Shown here: positions 59,542-64,000 of the stretch, in pieces
Layout of the letters: every line of letters begins with the position of its first letter
Position numbering within the stretch: position 1 is the first letter of the stretch
NCBI RefSeq assembly: GCF_950023065.1
Contig: NC_088678.1
Location: 40,972,580-41,036,579, forward strand
DNA: 64,000 nt
From: Planococcus citri
Lineage: Eukaryota; Arthropoda; Insecta; Hemiptera; Pseudococcidae
Direction: 5' to 3'
The notes under the pieces: generated by a model
The model's input: only the letters and a program-made list of their open reading frames with translations
The model's database searches: none
What the model was told of the DNA's origin: nothing
Made by a program: the position numbers and the translations under genes

Positions 59542-61774
59542 CAGCACGAATTGGACTCATATGGTGCCACTTGGCGTTGTTTACAAAGATTTGGTTAAAG
59601 AGCAGTTGATTGACTGTCTTAAGAGGCTGGACTTGTACCAAAACAGAGATGAAAATTGGTCAAAAGTTATTCGAAGACTTCAAGCAGATGAGATTGACAT
59701 GACTTCAAAGCAGAGAAAAGCGAAGAAACAGCTCGAGAAAAAATATGTCATTTTGGAAGAAGAAGAGGGTGTAAAAATACTGCATCGAATCAGAGAAGAT
59801 GGATCTAAAGTGCCATGCATGCCTGATGAGTTGTATAAAGATACCATAATGTACCTACATGAAGAGTATGGTCATGTGGGAGCTGCCAAAATTGACTCGA
59901 TATTTCGACGCATGTATTATTCGCCAAATGTGCCAAAATCTGCCAAATTGGCTACAAGCGAATGTCTCGATTGCAAACACAATAAGAACTTTGGGCAGAA
60001 AAAGAAGCTAGAGTATGCTCAAATTGAGTCTTATGGCATAGCAGATGTCTTGTCAGCTGACCTAATTGGCCAGATCGCTAACAAAGCCAAGGACCCAAAA
60101 TACATGCTAGTTGTAAAGTGTGTATTTTCTGCCAAAGTGTGGCTCAAAACCCTGATTGTGGCTACTAAAGAAGAGGTCTCAAAAGCGATGAAAGAGATAC
60201 TCGAAGAAATAAAGAAAATGGGGCACAAGGTGCGCAAAGTGATCACTGACAATGGTACCCAATTTGTAAGTGATACCTGGAATGACTTACTCAAATCCTA
60301 TGGTGTGAAAATTGGCCACACCACCAAGTATAATCCACAATCAAGCTTAGTGGAGAGAACAATGAGAATAATTGGCGACAGGCTGAGAGTAAAAATCAAC
60401 CAATCAGCAGAGGATTTTGATTATACTCATCATGGCTGGCACAAGTATGCCAAACAGGTGGAAAATGAAATAAATAATACACCTACCGAATTCGGAGTGA
60501 AGCCAAATGAAGCTTGGGGAATTTCTGATAACTTGGCTCAAGACTTGCCAGTGCCTAACATTGGAATAAATGCCAAATTTGAATTGAGTAAATTACGAGA
60601 AGAGCAACGTGCCAACAATGTTCCATCGATAACATCAGAAGAAGCCCTAAAACTCAAAATGGACCCAAAAAAGCTCATTGTTGATAAGAAAGGATTTGTC
60701 TGGGTAGCTGTGGACGGAGCTTGTTCTCAAAATGGCACAGATGAGGCAATAGCGGGTATCGGAGTCAGTTGGACACCTAGTGGAGACTTTAATGTTTCGG
60801 AAAGAGTTGTGCACCCAGAATACAAGAATTCGAATAACTTGGCAGAAATCATTGCGTTGATAAAAGCGATGGAAATTGCCCTAAATAACCAGATAGAGAA
60901 GCTCAAAGTATTTTCGGATTCCAACTACTTGGTCACTGCAGTAAATCACAATTCAAAGAGATGGGTAGAAAATAACTGGAAAAATACCAACAAAAAACCA
61001 GTCCATCACAAAGCAGCATTTCAGCAGGTCATTGAACTCTCCAAAAAATTCAAGGAGTTCGAGTTAAGACATGTAAGGGCGAGAAAATATGACCATAATA
61101 ATTTCGTAGCTGACAAATTGGCCAGAAAGGCTGTATATACTCAAGAAGTGATTGATGAGAATATTGAAAATATGACCCAGCAGCAGGCTTTAGTGAATTT
61201 CATTCGCGAAAAAAGAATGCAGCAGAGAATCAATAATGAGGTCGCTTTCAATAAATTACATGGGCCCCCTACCATTTTTGAAAATGGTGAATTGGTCATG
61301 TTAACTTCACATCGTTTATCATCATATGAAAAAGGGCTTTCAAAAAAGCTATTTCAAAAACGCTATGGTCCATATACAGTTGAGCAGCATGTAGGTAGTA
61401 ATTGTTACATGGTCAAAAATGTAGCTGACCCTACTGACGAGCAGATTGTTAACACTCGCCAAATGACGTCATACCTCAATAAAAACCAGTTGGAAGAGCT
61501 GAAAAATGACCTAAAGCAGAGATCAAAATTCGACAACAGAGATTTGGTGGAAAAAATTAGAGATTTTTCGAAAAAAAAACCACAAGTCAGAGTGCTGAAA
61601 TGGAAGAAGAAAATACAGACGAGGAGGAGGTCGATGACCCTAGAGACCCGGAATATTTACCAAGAGGTTCGCGAAGGCAGCCTGAAAAAACCCTGGAAAA
61701 AATTTGCCAAAATTGCGAAGCAGAGAGACCTAAAAGAGATGTTACAAAACATGATGCAGAGTTCCGCGAGATAA
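59542..61774 (+). CDS. pol: pol, third segment: integrase with an embedded second RNase H
   Basis: Residue numbers count from the ATG at 59561; the frame is open from 59542 and is in phase with 58211. The zinc-binding motif is H100-X4-H105-X29-C135-X2-C138. The integrase core has D167, D230 (in ITDNGTQF) and E265 (in LVERTMR), an exact DD35E spacing. At about 378-525 comes a complete RNase H: D385 (VAVDGACS), E429 (NNLAE), D453 (FSDSNYLV), D518 (FVADKLA), with His at 512. At about 570-635 is the GPY/F module (GELVMLTSHRLSS, KRYGPYTVEQHV) that normally follows the integrase core directly. The C-terminus (640-737) is basic and overlaps the next ORF. The integrase and second RNase H keep all catalytic residues. 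Upstream insertions mean this copy probably cannot make it as part of a full Pol. Confidence 0.92.
61571..61579 (+). promoter_or_regulatory. possible -1 frameshift site: A9 run at the pol/ORF-X overlap
   Basis: Nine A residues contain A_AAA_AAA in the pol phase. The -1 frame opens at 61561, just upstream, and continues through the ORF ending at 62136. Slippage here would replace the last 65 or so residues of Pol by the 178-residue downstream frame plus a few residues. Homopolymer A runs also mutate easily, so a recent indel is an alternative. Confidence 0.4.
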
Positions 61775-62136
61775 AGAAGAGATTACGAAAAAAGCTTCCC
61801 CCCCTCCTAGAAAAAAAGCTCGAAGATTGTCTCAAACAAACGTTTCCGGACGAAGAGGAGTACAAAGAGAAGAGGGAAGCGGCGTGGGAGAGATATGAAA
61901 CGCGTTCGAGAACGAAGCAGGTACCTACCAATGCTGAAAGCTCGAACTTGCGAGATAAAAATGCACCGGATGGCCTTGATAATCCTCGTAACAAAAAGAA
62001 GCGAAAAAAGACCGTGAATTTCATCTACCTAGAGATGTTAGAATGGGATGAACGTGCATACTTTGTGCAAGCTTTCAAAGCATACGATAAGAACAAGTTA
62101 AAACAGGCTAAAAAGTGCAATAGAGATAACGAATAG
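61600..62136 (+). CDS. ORF-X downstream of pol, 178 aa, charged
   Basis: An ATG in good context (GAAATGGAA) starts it, in the -1 phase relative to pol, overlapping the pol 3' end by 175 bases. The N-terminus is acidic (EEENTDEEEVDDPRDPEY) and is followed by LPRGSRRQPEK; DPEY-then-basic segments are common in C-terminal tails of gypsy polyproteins, so it may be a Pol tail reached by frameshift and not a separate gene. Next come a CQNC pair, a Lys/Glu-rich helical middle, and a basic NKKKRKKT stretch that could be a nuclear localisation signal. It ends with an amphipathic segment (YLEMLEWDERAYFVQAF). No known family was recognised. Confidence 0.65.
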   Translation: MEEENTDEEEVDDPRDPEYLPRGSRRQPEKTLEKICQNCEAERPKRDVTKHDAEFREIKKRLRKKLPPLLEKKLEDCLKQTFPDEEEYKEKREAAWERYETRSRTKQVPTNAESSNLRDKNAPDGLDNPRNKKKRKKTVNFIYLEMLEWDERAYFVQAFKAYDKNKLKQAKKCNRDNE

Positions 62137-62445
62137 AGTATGCAGTTATCCAAAGGCTCAGCGGTGAAGATTACCGTTATCATAAGTTTAAGTTATTATT
62201 AGTAGTTTAACAATAGAAAGTTGTATTTGGGAAAAACCTTGCTTGATGTAATCGTAAGTTGTGCTTTTATAATAATTAGAATTAGGCAAAATTTTTCAAG
62301 TTTATACACAGAGGCGTAAGATTAGATAGTATGTACGGCATTAGGTTACAAGAGGGGCGTGAGAACCGGTTCCCACCACTTTCAAGTTGATAAAAGCTCA
62401 CAAACGTTCGAGCTTTCAAACTTTTCATCATCATTACGTTAGAGA
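62137..62445 (+). other. spacer between ORF-X and ORF-Y
   Basis: AT-rich, no frame. It contains TTCGAGCTTTCAAA near 62408-62421, which echoes the palindrome in the LTR. No terminator or splice site could be defended. Confidence 0.4.
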
Positions 62446-62922
62446 ATGTGGCCGGTTGAAGTTCGATTGAGGTTTTGGCTGGTATTTGCTGAATACATTT
62501 GCGAGGTGGCTAGGCAGACGCGATTAATACGAGAGTTTACTACAGTGGTTCCAGCAGAACGCTCTTTCTCCGTGCTCGATTTCCAGTCAGATTTCCAGCA
62601 TCTGAATGGGAGTTTAACTCCAATTAGAGAAGTTCAAAACGACGCATCCAGATTCCAGTGGAGCACCGGATCCGAGTCAGATCAAGATTTTTCTGAACCT
62701 GACTATTGGAACGAGGCTGTCAGCGAATTTAGCAGCGAATGCGAGGCACGCAGGGATTTTTATCCGAGCTCCAGCGGGTCAGAGACGTGCCATTCCATAA
62801 ACTGGGATTCAGACGACACATACATAACCGACTCGTGGTACGAGCCAAAAGAGAAGTGCCAAAAAGAGGGTACTAAAGCCGAAGAGGGAGAGTGGCCTCC
62901 GACAGCCATTTTTTGGTATTAG
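62446..62922 (+). CDS. ORF-Y, 158 aa, acidic, unknown
   Basis: It starts at ATG in moderate context and ends at TAG. Residues 1-30 include a short hydrophobic stretch (FWLVFAEYICEVA) that is too weak for a confident signal peptide or membrane segment. The rest is acidic and Ser/Trp/Tyr-rich (SDQDFSEPDYW, SSSGSETCHSINW, DSDDTYITDSWYEPKE). I see no cleavage site, fusion peptide or C-terminal anchor, so it is not an obvious envelope protein. The place between pol and the 3' end suggests an accessory or regulatory protein, possibly expressed from a spliced RNA. No homologue was recognised; a chance frame cannot be excluded. Confidence 0.5.
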   Translation: MWPVEVRLRFWLVFAEYICEVARQTRLIREFTTVVPAERSFSVLDFQSDFQHLNGSLTPIREVQNDASRFQWSTGSESDQDFSEPDYWNEAVSEFSSECEARRDFYPSSSGSETCHSINWDSDDTYITDSWYEPKEKCQKEGTKAEEGEWPPTAIFWY

Positions 62923-63050
62923 ATGGCCGAAATCTACAGAACGAGAGTAAAATTTGATCAGAGAAGTTACAAATTCACGATTCAAGGAACACCTCGTCTC
63001 CGGCTCTTGAATTTGGCTCGAAGATATAATCCTAACGCCACTCGATAACA

Positions 63051-63818
63051 ATGGAAATCAACCACGCATTTGGTAAATATGGCGTGGGGTGCAAGTCGGT
63101 TATGTGTCCTTCATGTCACCCTTTAAAAGAAAAGGAAAGAGAGACCACCTACTACCTCCTCCACGTATGCACCCACATTGGAAAACTCGAATTTAAGAAT
63201 TTAACCTCCATACCAACGGTGCTAGACATCCACTCGTCACCAAAGGAAGAACTGGAGGAAGGAGAGATACCTGATTTTGAGGAGGAAAAGATCAAAAGAG
63301 AAGAGTCAGCCCCGTTGAATTTAAAAATCAGCTCAGTGAAATCCCTGACAGAGGAAATGAAGTCAGAGATGATGAAAAAGGGGCCAACCGTAGCTCCATG
63401 GCTCAAATTTATCAGTTCGAGTTCAAAATCAATTGATACAGAGAGGTTTGAAATATTTCCTGATACCAGTGTGTTGAAAGAAGAGACTCAAACAATCGAA
63501 ACATACGAGCAAAGAGTAAGAGAGGTGATAAAATTCAAGTCAGAAAACACAATCATGATCAGAAAAACGTGTGTGGACTTGACATGGTCGTCAAGCGATG
63601 AAAAAAGGACAGAGACCAAAATTCAAAGATGCTCAAAGAGAAAGACTGCGGTAAAGGCGAGACAGAGAATCAAGAAACAACTCAGTAAGGAGAATAAGGA
63701 CGACAAGGCTCGAGAGGATACTGAAGTCATCATCGCGGGAATATTCGATCCTAGAAAAAACCCAAATGCTAGAAAAGTCAAGATAAATAGAAGATTCGAT
63801 ATAGATTACGTCCCTTGA
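63051..63818 (+). CDS. ORF-Z, 255 aa, Cys/His cluster and basic C-terminus, unknown
   Basis: It starts at ATG in good context (ACAATGGAA). An N-terminal Cys/His cluster (C14, C19, C22, H38, C40, H42; CPSC...ETTYYLLHVCTH) resembles the zinc-binding zf-RVT type motif seen at the ends of some LINE reverse transcriptases (CPxC...ETxxHLLxxC), by eye only. An acidic segment (EELEEGEIPDFEEE, about 65-80) follows. The C-terminal third is strongly basic (KRKTAVKARQRIKKQ) and suggests nucleic-acid binding. It is the last ORF before the missing 3' LTR. The function is unknown; a nucleic-acid-binding accessory protein fits what is visible. Confidence 0.6.
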   Translation: MEINHAFGKYGVGCKSVMCPSCHPLKEKERETTYYLLHVCTHIGKLEFKNLTSIPTVLDIHSSPKEELEEGEIPDFEEEKIKREESAPLNLKISSVKSLTEEMKSEMMKKGPTVAPWLKFISSSSKSIDTERFEIFPDTSVLKEETQTIETYEQRVREVIKFKSENTIMIRKTCVDLTWSSSDEKRTETKIQRCSKRKTAVKARQRIKKQLSKENKDDKAREDTEVIIAGIFDPRKNPNARKVKINRRFDIDYVP

Positions 63819-64000
63819 TATTGCGGTAATTGTTCCTAGAAATAGAAGTTTTTTTTAAAGTTTTTGCCTCTGTGTAAGTTTTTGTTTTTATTTGGTTAAA
63901 ATATAGCTTCATAAAGCATTGTAAAATTTGTGACTAATTTATTTTTTGATTAGTTGACCTAGTTATAGAGATCATTATTCTAAATATGTGTAAATTTTTT
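63819..64000 (+). other. 3' region of the element, no 3' LTR yet
   Basis: AT-rich, no frame. Neither a clear polypurine tract nor a second copy of the 48954 LTR start (TGTGTACCGG) is seen. The element continues beyond the window. Confidence 0.5.

Larger units (their letters stand above)
48954..64000 (+). mobile_element. Ty3/gypsy-like LTR retrotransposon, right end outside the window
   Basis: The layout is: probable 5' LTR (48954-49413), tRNA-Lys type primer-binding site (49418-49433), leader, gag in two frames (49974-51950 and 51890-52834), pol (52800-61774, interrupted twice), then three further ORFs (61600-62136, 62446-62922, 63051-63818). The integrase follows RT/RNase H and has HHCC, DD35E and a GPY/F-type module, as in Ty3/gypsy elements. 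The 3' LTR and polypurine tract are not visible before 64000. Removing the three DNA insertions leaves at least 11.5 kb, long for an insect gypsy element because of the long gag ORF1, the extra RNase H and the downstream ORFs. Confidence 0.88.

Noticed and set aside
62446..62922. ORF-Y as an envelope gene
   Set aside because: Only a short weak hydrophobic stretch; no cleavage site, fusion peptide or C-terminal membrane anchor.
48954..64000. Polinton/Maverick or endogenous large DNA virus
   Set aside because: The order primer-binding site, gag, protease, RT, RNase H, integrase with GPY/F module is that of an LTR retrotransposon. There is no DNA polymerase B, packaging ATPase or capsid of the viral type.

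Overview
The window looks like a piece of a eukaryotic, probably insect (hemipteran-like) nuclear genome. It is AT-rich, has no convincing host protein-coding gene, and is filled with eukaryotic transposon types: hAT, Helitron, TA-inserting MITEs, a possible Mutator-like and a possible Transib-like element, LINE relics, a tRNA-derived SINE and a Ty3/gypsy-like LTR retrotransposon. The palindromic word TAGGTACCTA and its halves recur throughout. The species cannot be named from the sequence.

Bases 1-48950 are non-coding (intergenic or intronic). Dated insertions include two apparently identical inverted 952-bp hAT-type elements (4867-5818 and 7783-8734) with 8-bp target duplications; a decayed LINE ORF1 (14230-15090); a foldback element inside a minisatellite (19730-21650); a 762-bp element with 9-bp target duplications and terminal repeats made of short subrepeats (25403-26164); a non-autonomous Helitron with textbook ends (26342-28611); an element saturated with the word GCTAGC (28859-30456); a 5'-truncated, broken LINE reverse transcriptase on the minus strand (35189-36342); and several short hairpin MITEs.

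From about 48954 to the right edge lies one large LTR retrotransposon: a probable 5' LTR, a tRNA-Lys type primer-binding site, a two-frame gag (ORF1, then a capsid-like ORF2 in the -1 frame), pol, and three extra ORFs. The 3' LTR is not in the window. Pol carries, in order, a GDSL-motif domain of uncertain nature, an aspartic protease, reverse transcriptase, a degenerate tether-type RNase H, and an integrase with intact HHCC and DD35E motifs. A second RNase H with all acidic catalytic residues sits between the integrase core and the integrase GPY/F C-terminal module. That arrangement is the most unusual thing in the window.

Pol is interrupted twice by non-coding DNA elements. The first (55541-57725) carries a 5S rRNA-derived segment and is itself split by a CACAGTG-ended, possibly Transib-like element (55792-57326). 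The second (58214-59539) is a TA-inserting MITE. At both sites the flanking pol halves are in the same phase, so pol appears to have been intact until these recent insertions. This copy should not express full-length Pol, although its other parts are well preserved.
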